Assembly: GCF_963518785.1 (NCBI RefSeq)
Contig: NZ_CAUQKJ010000015.1
Span: forward strand, 1 to 14,412
Direction: 5' to 3'
DNA length: 14,412 nt
Source: an uncultured Campylobacter sp.
GTDB lineage: Bacteria > Campylobacterota > Campylobacteria > Campylobacterales > Campylobacteraceae
The notes beneath the pieces were generated by a model. The model saw only the letters and a list, made by a program, of their open reading frames with translations. It was not told the origin of the DNA and ran no database searches. Shown here in pieces: positions 6,416-13,321 of this stretch. The position numbers and the translations under genes are program-made. The number at the start of each line of letters is the position of its first letter. The first letter of the stretch is position 1.

Positions 6416-6927
6416 GGCGATTCGAGCATAATTCGAGCGCAGAAAGCGCTGCTAAATTTTAAATTTGATTTTATTCGGCATAAATTTATAAAATTTAAAC
6501 GTAGTCGTAGGCTCTAACGCAGATTTAGAATTTCATCGCAAATTCCTTTAGGGCGGGTGTGCAAATTTCGTTTCGCGCCGTCGCGACGGCTCGCGAAATA
6601 TTTTGTATCGGTCGCGATTTTTGCGTCGCGGCGCGCTTGGATAAGGCGTCGCCGTAAATTTTATTTTAGCGCCGCAGCTTTCCTAAAATTTCGCTAGCAG
6701 TGCGGACAACGCGGCTACAGAACATAAATTTAAAAGGCTTAATCGTAAAGCTACGCGCATAAAACTTGCGCGCCGAAGCTTACGGGATAAAATTTAAGGG
6801 CTTGAATTCAAAAGCGTAAATTCCTTTTTTGATATGAAATTTAACAGAGTGAGTGCATATCAAGCGGGGCGCGATCAAAGCGCCGTTTTGCAAACTCGCG
6901 GGCTTTAAGTGAAGCAAAAACAAAGCG
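6416..6927. other. 512-base gene-free region between convergent genes
   Basis: The region separates the DKNYY-like gene from the end of mnmA. No open frame with a binding site or family-like sequence and no tRNA-like fold is seen. Alternating GC-rich (CGCG-rich, 6560-6650) and AT-rich (AAATTT) patches give it an unusual texture. It holds the palindromic structure at 6571-6598 and a small GGCGC/GCGCC hairpin followed by GTTTT at 6868-6889. Confidence 0.5.
6571..6598. repeat. Nested GC-rich palindrome
   Basis: TTTCGCG (6571-6577) pairs with CGCGAAA (6592-6598), enclosing the perfect 12-base palindrome CCGTCGCGACGG (6578-6589) and a two-base bulge. It lies 155 bases past the stop of the plus-strand gene. 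It could be a bidirectional terminator, a protein-binding palindrome or a dispersed repeat; the sequence alone does not decide. Confidence 0.55.
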
Positions 6928-7959
6928 CTATTTTATAAATCCGCTTGCCACTACGCGGTCACGCTCGTCGTAAAAAACCGCAAGCTGTGCCGGAGCAATG
7001 CCCGCTGCGGGTGCGGACAGTACGGCATGTACCCCGCCGTCCTTGCGCGGCGAAATTTTAACGGGGAGTTTGGCGCTGCGGTAGCGGATCTTAACGCCGA
7101 GACCCGGCATATTTAAAATTTCATCCCTGCTTAAAAAGGCGTTAAAATTTTCGGTGTCGAACTCGTAGGTCGCTAGCTCCTCCTTGCCGCCCACGACGAT
7201 CTCGTTTTTGTGCGGGTCGATGCTTAGCACGAAGTGCGGCTCATGCGCGCCGTGCACCGTAAAACCGCGGCGCTTGCCGATCGTGTAATGCATATAGCCC
7301 TCGTGAGTGCCGATGGCGTTGCCCGCGCGGTCGCGCACGATGCCGGGCATTTTGGTGCCCGTATGACGGTTCAAAACGTCGATGTAGGTGGTGTCCACAA
7401 AGCAGATCTCGCTGCTTTCGCTCGCAGAAGCGATCTGCGAAAGCTCCGCATAGGTGCGCGCGGTCTCTTTGACGTCCTTTTTATACATCCCTCCAAGCGG
7501 AAAGAGCATAAACTCAAGCGCGGTGGGATCGATGTTTGCTAAAAAATAGCTCTGATCTTTGCTAAGATCTGCGGCGGCTTTTAAAAGCCCGTCCTCGATA
7601 CGGACGTAATGCCCGGTAGCTAGACGCTCAAAGCCCTGCTCACGCGCGAATTCCAAAAGCTTGCCTAGCTTTATACGGCGGTTACACAGCGCGCACGGAT
7701 TTGGCGTAAGACCATCCATATAGGCCTGCACGAAGGGCTCGTAAACGTCGCGATTAAAATCATCCTGCAGATCCAAAATGTGGATTTTTATACCCAAAAA
7801 CTCGCCCACCTTGCGGACCTTGGTGATGTTTGCCTCGTGATAGCCGGGCTTTGCGTGCAGCTTCATATAGCAGCCCTGCACCTCGTGCCCCGCGTCCTGC
7901 AGCAGCTTCGCGCACATCGAGCTATCCACGCCGCCGCTCATCGCGACTAAAATTTTCAT
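6928..7959 (-). CDS. mnmA: tRNA-specific 2-thiouridylase MnmA
   Basis: 343 residues. MnmA adenylates and thiolates U34 of tRNA Lys, Glu and Gln, taking sulfur from a persulfide relay. The ATP-pyrophosphatase loop SGGVDSS is at 8-14. The catalytic cysteines are C89 in TPNPCALCN and C186 in SSEICFV. The tRNA-contact element KDQSYFL is at 134-140 and the C-terminal beta-barrel domains are complete. The ATG overlaps the stop of the LOG-family gene by an ATGA, so the two are translationally coupled. The ribosome binding site (AAGGAG) lies inside the end of that gene. The protein is slightly shorter than the E. coli enzyme but intact; identity is essentially certain. Confidence 0.97.
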   Translation of the reverse strand: MKILVAMSGGVDSSMCAKLLQDAGHEVQGCYMKLHAKPGYHEANITKVRKVGEFLGIKIHILDLQDDFNRDVYEPFVQAYMDGLTPNPCALCNRRIKLGKLLEFAREQGFERLATGHYVRIEDGLLKAAADLSKDQSYFLANIDPTALEFMLFPLGGMYKKDVKETARTYAELSQIASASESSEICFVDTTYIDVLNRHTGTKMPGIVRDRAGNAIGTHEGYMHYTIGKRRGFTVHGAHEPHFVLSIDPHKNEIVVGGKEELATYEFDTENFNAFLSRDEILNMPGLGVKIRYRSAKLPVKISPRKDGGVHAVLSAPAAGIAPAQLAVFYDERDRVVASGFIK

Positions 7960-8561
7960 TCGTTCTCCTTGCGTCGCACGTCCGTTAAAATTTCATCCAC
8001 GCTGTCGCAGAGCTTGAAATTTTGCAGATCGCTTTCGTTTATCGCGCCAGATTTTAGCAGCGAAGTGCGGAAAAACTCCATTAGCGGTGCGTAGAATTCC
8101 TCGTCGTAAAGATAGATCCGTGCGCGCTTAAAGCCCGTCTGCACCAGCACTAAAATTTCAAAAAACTCATCCAGCGTCCCAAATCCGCCAGGAAAGATGA
8201 CGAAAATTTCGCTGTTTTCGATGAGAGCGCCTTTGCGCGGTGCAAATGCCGAAAATTTCGCGCCCTGCGTCAAAAAGCCGTTGCTTTTTTGCTCAAACGG
8301 CAGCATGATGTTAAAGCCCACGCTGTGCGTCCTCGCTCTCGCAAATGCGCCTCGGTTGGCGCCTTGCATAATGCCGCCTCCTCCTCCGGTGATGATCGAG
8401 TATCCTAAATCGGCGAGCTCCTCGCAGAGCTTTTGCGCGTCTTTTACGTAGCGATTATCCTCGCTAAAGCGCGCCGAGCCGAAGATCGTGGCGCTTTTGC
8501 CCACGTTTTTGAGATTGTCGCGGGCGATTTTGATGTCTTTTAAAATTTCTTTTAATTGCAT
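7956..8561 (-). CDS. LOG-family protein (TIGR00730-type Rossmann fold)
   Basis: 201 residues. Family members hydrolyse nucleoside 5'-monophosphates to base plus ribose 5-phosphate; plant and some bacterial members release cytokinins, while others act as general nucleotide nucleosidases. The nucleotide-binding elements are FGSARF (27-32), TGGGGGIMQGAN (58-69), APRKGAL (107-113) and the hallmark PGGFGTLDE (124-132). R109 and E132 are the expected catalytic pair. The start has only a weak purine run (AAAGATAGA) upstream, unlike its neighbours. A possible TGCTATTCT extended -10 lies at 8606-8614 on the minus strand. The gene is coupled to mnmA. There is no sign of cytokinin signalling here, so nucleotide salvage is the more sober reading. 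Confidence 0.88.
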   Translation of the reverse strand: MQLKEILKDIKIARDNLKNVGKSATIFGSARFSEDNRYVKDAQKLCEELADLGYSIITGGGGGIMQGANRGAFARARTHSVGFNIMLPFEQKSNGFLTQGAKFSAFAPRKGALIENSEIFVIFPGGFGTLDEFFEILVLVQTGFKRARIYLYDEEFYAPLMEFFRTSLLKSGAINESDLQNFKLCDSVDEILTDVRRKENE

Positions 8562-8676
8562 GATTAATCTATCTTTTGTGTATATTATTTAAAATTTTAG
8601 CTTTAAGAATAGCATTAAATTTTTAAAATTCCGTTTAAAAAGACAGAATTTACGTGATTTAAAATCTCGTTGTAAA

Positions 8677-9894
8677 TCATACTAGGTTGCTAAGTTTTCG
8701 TAAGAATCCGCCGACGCCGCGGTAAGCGCTCATATCGATCGGCTCACAGCCCTGCTTGCCCAAAAATCGCGAGGCGCTCTGTCTAAGCGCGATGGTAGCG
8801 GGCGAAAACGGATAGTGCGAGTTAAAAAGCGCGCGATTTTGTGAGCATACGGCTACTTGTTTGCAAAACGGCACAAAGCCTAGCAATTTAAAGCCCAGTT
8901 CGCTTATATTGCGGTGTGCGACCGACTTTAGATTTTCGTAAATCATCACGGCATCATCCTCGCTCGCGGTGAAATTTAGCAAAAACAAAACCTCTTTTTT
9001 GCTCGCCCCAAGCGTCTTTAAAAGCGCATAGGTGTTGCTGATCGAGCAGGGTTCGTTCGCGCACAGCACGATATTTTCGTCGCCGATGCTCAAAAAATCT
9101 CTAAGATACTCAAGCCCCGCATCGATTAAAATAAAATCGAAGATTCCCGCCTCTTTCAGCTCGCTTGCGAAGCTAGCGGGGCTTTCGTGAGCTTTTGCGT
9201 TTGCGAAATTTCCGGCTTTTTCGGGATTTGATGAGCGGGCGGAATTTTTCATTTCATCTTTACTCGCGTAATTTTGAGAATTCTCGTCAGGGATTGAATT
9301 TTGCTTGGTGAAATCATTGCTTTTAAAATTCTCTAGGCTTTCTGATTCTGTAAAATTCCATCCATCTTCGCAATTCTGCGGCTTTTTGGCTGCACAATTC
9401 GTAGAATTTTTTGCAGCGTTTGCTATTGAATTTGAAGCGGCGGAATTTTCTGAGTTGTTTTTGCCATCAGAGCTCGTGAGTTTTTGCGCGTAATTGTGCG
9501 AGTCGCCACTTTCGTCGCCTCCCCGATTTTGTGCGCTATCCGTAGAATTTCGCACGACGTAATTATCTGTGCTAGAGCTTGCGTTTTTGATGGAATTTTG
9601 CGCCGCAGAATTCGTGCTATTTGTAGAATTTTGTGAAGACGCGGGATTTTGTGAAGCAAGCGCGGGCGAGACGAGCGTTAAATTTTGAGAAATTTTTACT
9701 GCGACGGCGCTTGGTAGCGAAATCCTCTTTCTTTGCAAAGCGTTTAAAATGATCTCTTGATTGTTTAAATTCGGCGCTTCTATGATCGCCGTGCGGTAGC
9801 CCTGCTCGCTTAGAATTTCGGCGAAATTTGCTGCAATCACGCTCTTGCCGACTCCGCCCTTGGCGCTTAAAAAATTTACGATTTTAGTTTGCAT
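8677..9894 (-). CDS. FlhG/FleN-like MinD-family ATPase with a large Asn/Ser-rich insertion
   Basis: 405 residues in two conserved parts. Residues 1-80 carry the deviant P-loop SAKGGVGKS (10-18) and a switch segment EAPNLNNQEI (39-48). Residues 244-405 carry Walker B FILIDAG (254-260) and a C-terminal half with NF-T-SEDDA, LGFVPF, SQNRALF and YPFSPATIALR, the FlhG/FleN pattern. Between them, residues about 81-243 (DNA 9166-9654) are low complexity, with 12 Asn-Ser pairs. Usual FlhG starts with a DQAxxLR segment that activates FlhF; here the protein begins almost at the P-loop. In C. jejuni, as I recall, flhF lies between folK and flhG; it is absent here, and no fliA/fliM follows. The start overlaps the folK stop by 19 bases. 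Probably a relic or repurposed FlhG; ATPase function is plausible, flagellar function doubtful. Confidence 0.85.
   Translation of the reverse strand: MQTKIVNFLSAKGGVGKSVIAANFAEILSEQGYRTAIIEAPNLNNQEIILNALQRKRISLPSAVAVKISQNLTLVSPALASQNPASSQNSTNSTNSAAQNSIKNASSSTDNYVVRNSTDSAQNRGGDESGDSHNYAQKLTSSDGKNNSENSAASNSIANAAKNSTNCAAKKPQNCEDGWNFTESESLENFKSNDFTKQNSIPDENSQNYASKDEMKNSARSSNPEKAGNFANAKAHESPASFASELKEAGIFDFILIDAGLEYLRDFLSIGDENIVLCANEPCSISNTYALLKTLGASKKEVLFLLNFTASEDDAVMIYENLKSVAHRNISELGFKLLGFVPFCKQVAVCSQNRALFNSHYPFSPATIALRQSASRFLGKQGCEPIDMSAYRGVGGFLRKLSNLV
9166..9654 (-). repeat. AATTC-rich low-complexity insert inside the FlhG-like gene
   Basis: On the coding strand the words CAAAATTCT, GAAAATTCC, AAAAATTCT and CAAAATTCA recur, always in the frame that reads AAT-TCN (Asn-Ser). 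Related words outside the gene are AGAATTTT/AAAATTCT. The insert is AT-richer than the flanking ATPase-coding DNA. Flanking boundaries were placed where recognisable FlhG sequence stops and resumes. Confidence 0.7.
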
Positions 9895-10412
9895 ATCAGT
9901 CCTCTTTTAAATTTCATCTCTCCAAGTGGCAAAATCACGCTTATGCGCTCGCAGGCACCCGGATGCGGCAGCATTAACCGCTCGCAGGCACGCACCTTCG
10001 CGCTTGCGTATAAAATATCCACGTCCAGCGTGCGCGGCGCGTTTTTAAAGCTTCTTTTGCGCCCAAATTTCAGCTCTACGCGCTGCATGATTTTAAGCAA
10101 TGTAAGCGGTGGTAGAGAGCTTTGCACGAGCATTACGGCGTTTAAAAAATCGGGCTGATCTAAAAAGCCGAACGGCTTGTTTTTTAAGATCGGAGAATTT
10201 TGCGCTACGAAAAAGCGCGCGTCGCTTTGCAAAACGCGATAAAATCGCTCAAAGCGCCGCCTGACATCCCCTAAATTCCCGCCGAGTCCGAGCAGGTATA
10301 AATTTTTAAAATTTCCTCGCTCGCGGTGCCTCATCGGGAAAACAGCGCTTTTTACGACGCACAGCGCGTCCGCGCACTCGTAAAATCCATTTTTCTTAAG
10401 TCGCAAGTTCAT
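9876..10412 (-). CDS. folK: HPPK, 6-hydroxymethyl-dihydropterin pyrophosphokinase
   Basis: 178 residues. FolK transfers pyrophosphate from ATP to 6-hydroxymethyl-7,8-dihydropterin in folate synthesis. Residues 38-178 are the HPPK fold: LGLGGNLGD (41-49), KPFGFLDQPDFLNAV (79-93), the FGRKRSFKNAPRTLDVDIL signature (116-134) with metal-binding D130 and D132, and LPHPG. Residues 1-37 extend beyond the E. coli enzyme; Campylobacter FolK proteins also have such an extension as I recall it. The ATG overlaps the pepP stop as ATGA, and its own stop overlaps the next start, so it sits in a tightly coupled aroQ-pepP-folK-ATPase run. Identity is strong. Confidence 0.95.
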   Translation of the reverse strand: MNLRLKKNGFYECADALCVVKSAVFPMRHRERGNFKNLYLLGLGGNLGDVRRRFERFYRVLQSDARFFVAQNSPILKNKPFGFLDQPDFLNAVMLVQSSLPPLTLLKIMQRVELKFGRKRSFKNAPRTLDVDILYASAKVRACERLMLPHPGACERISVILPLGEMKFKRGLICKLKS

Positions 10413-11449
10413 CGGATCTGCTCGCTTAAAATTTCAGCCCCGTTTTCGCGTACGACCACGACGTCCTCTATGCGCACGCCAAACTCGCCCGGCAAGTAAA
10501 TTCCCGGCTCCACGCTAAAGACCATCCCCTCTTTTAGCACGGTATCTCCGCGCTTTGAGATGAACGGAAGCTCATGGATATCGACTCCGACGCCGTGTCC
10601 GGTGCTGTGGAAAAACGCTTCGCCAAAGCCCTGAGCGGCGATAAAATCCCTAGCCGCCGCATCGATCTCGCTTGCCTTTTTACCAGGCATAACCGCCGCG
10701 ATCGCCAGAGCTTGCGCCTCTTTTACGATCTCGTAAATTTCTTGCTGTTTGGCGTTTTTAAAATTTTGCTCCTTGCCGAAGTTAAAATTTTCGTCAAAGC
10801 ACGCCGTGCGCGTCCTATCCGAGCAGTAGCGGTTAAATTTAACCCCCGCGTCAAGCAGGAGCAAATCGCCGTGCCGCAAACGCTTTTTACCGGGCAGAGC
10901 GTGCGCCTTGGCGGCGTTTTCGTTGATCGCGACGATAGGCAAAAAGCTAAGCGCGAGCTCGCCCTTTTTCTTAAAGATGAGCTCGGCGTTAAAAAACAGC
11001 TCCTCTTCGCTCATCCCTTCGCCGTTAGCGCGCACGAACGCGGCAAATTCGTCAAATCTTTCAGCGCCTAGTTGCGCCGCTTGCTTTAAAATTTTTATCT
11101 CATCCTCTGATTTTATTATGCGCGAAATTTGCGAAAAATTCGCCCGCGCCTTAAATCTTATCCCAAGCCCCTTGCTTAGAGTTTCCCACTCGCCCGCGCT
11201 AAAATCGTACGGGTTGTAGCCAAGCTCCTTTACGCCCGCTTTTCGCAAAAACAGCCGCGCGTCTTTTATCAAATTTCGCTTGACCTCGATCACTTCGGTG
11301 TCTTTGCAAAGCTCGCGCGCCTCGATGCTATAACGCGCATCGGTGAGGAAAAATTTGCGCCCCGCGAGACTCAAAAATATCGCGTTGTCGCAACTGTATC
11401 CGCACTCGTGGTAAACGGCGTTTTCGTCCTTTAGGATAAAATTTTTCAA
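10409..11449 (-). CDS. pepP: M24 metallopeptidase, Xaa-Pro aminopeptidase type
   Basis: 346 residues from a TTG start giving MKNFILKDENA, with GGGA six bases upstream. Another TTG at 11461 adds four residues (MGLN) but has no well-spaced binding site; no ATG is available. Residues 1-115 form a creatinase-type N-terminal domain, and 116-346 the pita-bread catalytic domain. The five metal ligands are D200 and D211 (LLLDAG...CSDRTRT), H285 (STGHGVG), E314 (SVEPGIY) and E328 (GVRIEDV). It should cleave the N-terminal residue from Xaa-Pro peptides in the cytoplasm. It sits between aroQ and folK. The specific substrate is inferred from family resemblance; the symbol is the usual one for such proteins. 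Confidence 0.9.
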   Translation of the reverse strand: MKNFILKDENAVYHECGYSCDNAIFLSLAGRKFFLTDARYSIEARELCKDTEVIEVKRNLIKDARLFLRKAGVKELGYNPYDFSAGEWETLSKGLGIRFKARANFSQISRIIKSEDEIKILKQAAQLGAERFDEFAAFVRANGEGMSEEELFFNAELIFKKKGELALSFLPIVAINENAAKAHALPGKKRLRHGDLLLLDAGVKFNRYCSDRTRTACFDENFNFGKEQNFKNAKQQEIYEIVKEAQALAIAAVMPGKKASEIDAAARDFIAAQGFGEAFFHSTGHGVGVDIHELPFISKRGDTVLKEGMVFSVEPGIYLPGEFGVRIEDVVVVRENGAEILSEQIR

Positions 11450-11463
11450 ATTTAATCCCAAGC

Positions 11464-11931
11464 CTACTCGGCTTTCTGCTCGGCTCTGGCTGCCTTGATC
11501 TGCTCAAAAATTTGAATCATTCCGATCATTGCCAGATGGTATCCCACGGGACCGAATCCGATGATCTGACCCGCTGTTACGGGCGCTATTAGACTTTTTT
11601 GTCTAAGCTCCTCTCTGCGAGCGATGTTTGAGATATGCACTTCGATCACGGGTAGGCTGACTGCGGCGAGCGCATCGCGGATAGCGAGCGAAGTGTGCGT
11701 GTAGGCGGCGGGATTGATGATGATACCGTCGCAAGTGCCGAAGCACTCTTGGATCTTGTCGACGATCTCACCTTCGAAATTGCTCTGGAAAAACTCGATC
11801 TCGTTGCCGCTCTGATCGGCGACTGCCTTCATCTGTTTATGGATGTCCTCCATCTTCATAACTCCGTAAATAGCGGGCTCGCGCATACCGAGCATATTGA
11901 TATTCGGTCCTTGAATCACCATAATTTTCAT
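11464..11931 (-). CDS. aroQ: Type II 3-dehydroquinate dehydratase
   Basis: 155 residues. AroQ converts 3-dehydroquinate to 3-dehydroshikimate in the shikimate pathway; the type II enzyme is a dodecamer working through an enolate. GPNINMLGMREPAIYG holds R17 and catalytic Y22. FQSNFEGEIVDKIQ (48-61) and NPAAYTHTSLAIRDAL (73-88) form the substrate site, with catalytic H99 in EVHISN. SLIAPVTAGQIIGFG closes the fold. The start is set by AAGGA seven bases upstream, with a TATAAT box at 11964-11969 (minus strand), making this the first gene of the run. The C-terminal tail is Ala/Glu/Lys-rich and likely disordered. Identity is essentially certain. Confidence 0.97.
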   Translation of the reverse strand: MKIMVIQGPNINMLGMREPAIYGVMKMEDIHKQMKAVADQSGNEIEFFQSNFEGEIVDKIQECFGTCDGIIINPAAYTHTSLAIRDALAAVSLPVIEVHISNIARREELRQKSLIAPVTAGQIIGFGPVGYHLAMIGMIQIFEQIKAARAEQKAE

Positions 11932-11963
11932 TTTTGCGTCCTTGTTTTGAAATTTAAGCGAAA

Positions 11964-11969
11964 ATTATA
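11964..11969 (-). promoter_or_regulatory. -10 box of the aroQ-pepP-folK-ATPase run
   Basis: TATAAT on the minus strand in GGTTATAATTTTC, about 33 bases before the aroQ ATG. No other promoter is obvious before the ATPase gene, so the four genes are probably one transcript. Confidence 0.6.
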
Positions 11970-12067
11970 ACCAAAGCGAGCTTATTTTTTACTATGGCGC
12001 CAAATTTGCCCGTTCAAGCCCGGTCGCTAAAATTTTATCTCTAAATTTAGCACGGAAGAGAATTTTA

Positions 12068-12076
12068 TGCTAAAAT
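12068..12076 (+). promoter_or_regulatory. Extended -10 promoter of the amidohydrolase-sppA pair
   Basis: TGCTAAAAT, the same nonamer as before the cupin gene, lies 27 bases before the ATG at 12104; the AAGGA ribosome binding site is at 12094-12098. It is divergent from the aroQ promoter about 100 bases away. Confidence 0.55.
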
Positions 12077-12103
12077 CACGCGCTGTTTTAAATAAGGAAA
12101 ACG

Positions 12104-13321
12104 ATGAGAATTTTAAGGGCGAAGTGGGTTCTTGCCTGCGATGAGAATTTTAAAATTTTAAAAGATGGCGCGATCGTCTTTGACGAGAAAATAATCGAGG
12201 TCTGCTCCTTTGCAAGCGCGGCGCGCAAATATCCGCAAGCCGAAATTTTGGACTTTAGCGGCGATATAGCGATGCCTGCGTTTATAAATCCGCACGTGCA
12301 TTTGGAATTTAGCGCAAACAAAGGCACGCTGCGCTACGGCGATTTTTTGGATTGGCTAGACAGCGTCATCGCCTCCAGGCAGCAGCTGGACGCCGCGGCG
12401 CGCGGACGGGTGATCTTGGAGCAGATCGCCGCGATGATGCGAAGCGGCGTGGGCACGATCGGCGAAATTTCAAGCTTCGGCGGCGAGGCTGAAGCTTGCG
12501 CGCAAAGCGGCATTAGAACCGTGTTTTTTAATGAAATTTTAGGCGCTAGCAAGGACGCTGCGGCGGAGAATATTTTGAAATTTAAGCAGCGTTTTGAGCG
12601 TGCGAAGGCGCTCGCAAGCTCGCTTTTTATCCCTGCCGTGTCGGTGCACTCGCCGTACTCGACGCACCCGCAGATTACGGAGTTTGCGACGAAGCTTGCC
12701 CGCGAAAACGGACTTGCTATAAGCACGCATTTTATGGAGAGCGCGTATGAGCGGCAGTGGCTGCGCACCGGTCGCGGTAAATTTAAAGCCTGGCTTGCTA
12801 AATTTAACCCAACGCCCGCGCCTTTTTACTCGCCGCAGAGCTTCGTAGCGCATTTTAGCAGGCTTCGCACGCTTTTTACGCATTGCGTGTGGGTGGATGA
12901 TTTTAGCATCTTTGATCCGAAGCTTCACTCGATCACGCACTGCGCGCGCTCCAACCGCCTGCTTAGCAAAAAGCGGCTAAGTTTTAAAAAGCTGCTCGCA
13001 AGCGGGCTTAATTACAACATCGCTACCGACGGGCTTAGCTCGAATTTTAGTCTAAGCTTTTTAGACGAGCTGCGTGCAAATTTAATGATGCACGACGAGC
13101 TGGGCCTGGCGAAACTAGCGCGGGCGTTACTTTTAGGCGCGACGAGAAATGCGGCAGCCGCGCTGGGATTAAGCTTAGGCGAGCTGAAAGAGGGCAAGCT
13201 CGCCGATATCGCCGTTTTTGAAGGCATTGAGTGCGACGAAGCTCAGCTACCGCTACAGCTCATTTTGCAGAGCAAAAACGCAAAATCACTTTTTATCGAA
13301 GGAATGAAATGCAATTTCTAA
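12104..13321 (+). CDS. Amidohydrolase (COG0402), candidate aminofutalosine deaminase
   Basis: 405 residues, full length for COG0402 deaminases. Residues 1-55 and 370-405 form the small beta-sandwich, with a TIM barrel between. Metal and catalytic residues are H64 and H66 (NPHVHLEF), H209 and E212 (STHFMES), H260 (FTHCVW) and D309 (ATDGLSSN); H182 and H279 also sit in conserved-looking motifs. The position next to aroQ and sppA matches Cj0067 of C. jejuni as I recall it. A relative from Nitratiruptor (Nis0429) was shown to deaminate 6-amino-6-deoxyfutalosine in menaquinone synthesis, so this is the leading candidate role. Older 'chlorohydrolase' or 'cytosine deaminase' names for such proteins are unreliable. 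It has its own extended -10 promoter and overlaps sppA by 13 bases. Confidence 0.85.
   Translation: MRILRAKWVLACDENFKILKDGAIVFDEKIIEVCSFASAARKYPQAEILDFSGDIAMPAFINPHVHLEFSANKGTLRYGDFLDWLDSVIASRQQLDAAARGRVILEQIAAMMRSGVGTIGEISSFGGEAEACAQSGIRTVFFNEILGASKDAAAENILKFKQRFERAKALASSLFIPAVSVHSPYSTHPQITEFATKLARENGLAISTHFMESAYERQWLRTGRGKFKAWLAKFNPTPAPFYSPQSFVAHFSRLRTLFTHCVWVDDFSIFDPKLHSITHCARSNRLLSKKRLSFKKLLASGLNYNIATDGLSSNFSLSFLDELRANLMMHDELGLAKLARALLLGATRNAAAALGLSLGELKEGKLADIAVFEGIECDEAQLPLQLILQSKNAKSLFIEGMKCNF

Noticed and set aside
6868..6889. GGCGC/GCGCC hairpin with GTTTT as the terminator of the DKNYY-like gene
   Set aside because: Only five pairs and 450 bases past the stop; the geometry is too weak and too distant to call.
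8655..8679. TGATTTA/TAAATCA inverted repeat at the end of the FlhG-like gene as terminator
   Set aside because: Seven AT-rich pairs overlapping the stop codon and no T tract; predicted stability is low.
9876..9894. Remnant of flhF at the folK-ATPase junction
   Set aside because: The two genes overlap by 19 bases, leaving no room for a fragment, and neither end shows SRP-type GTPase motifs.
10574..11071. 165-codon plus-strand open frame opposite pepP
   Set aside because: The minus-strand frame has all five M24 metal ligands; the plus-strand frame is its shadow.
12334..12940. Overlapping minus-strand open frames opposite the amidohydrolase
   Set aside because: The plus-strand frame carries the complete metal-binding set; the antisense frames have no supporting features.
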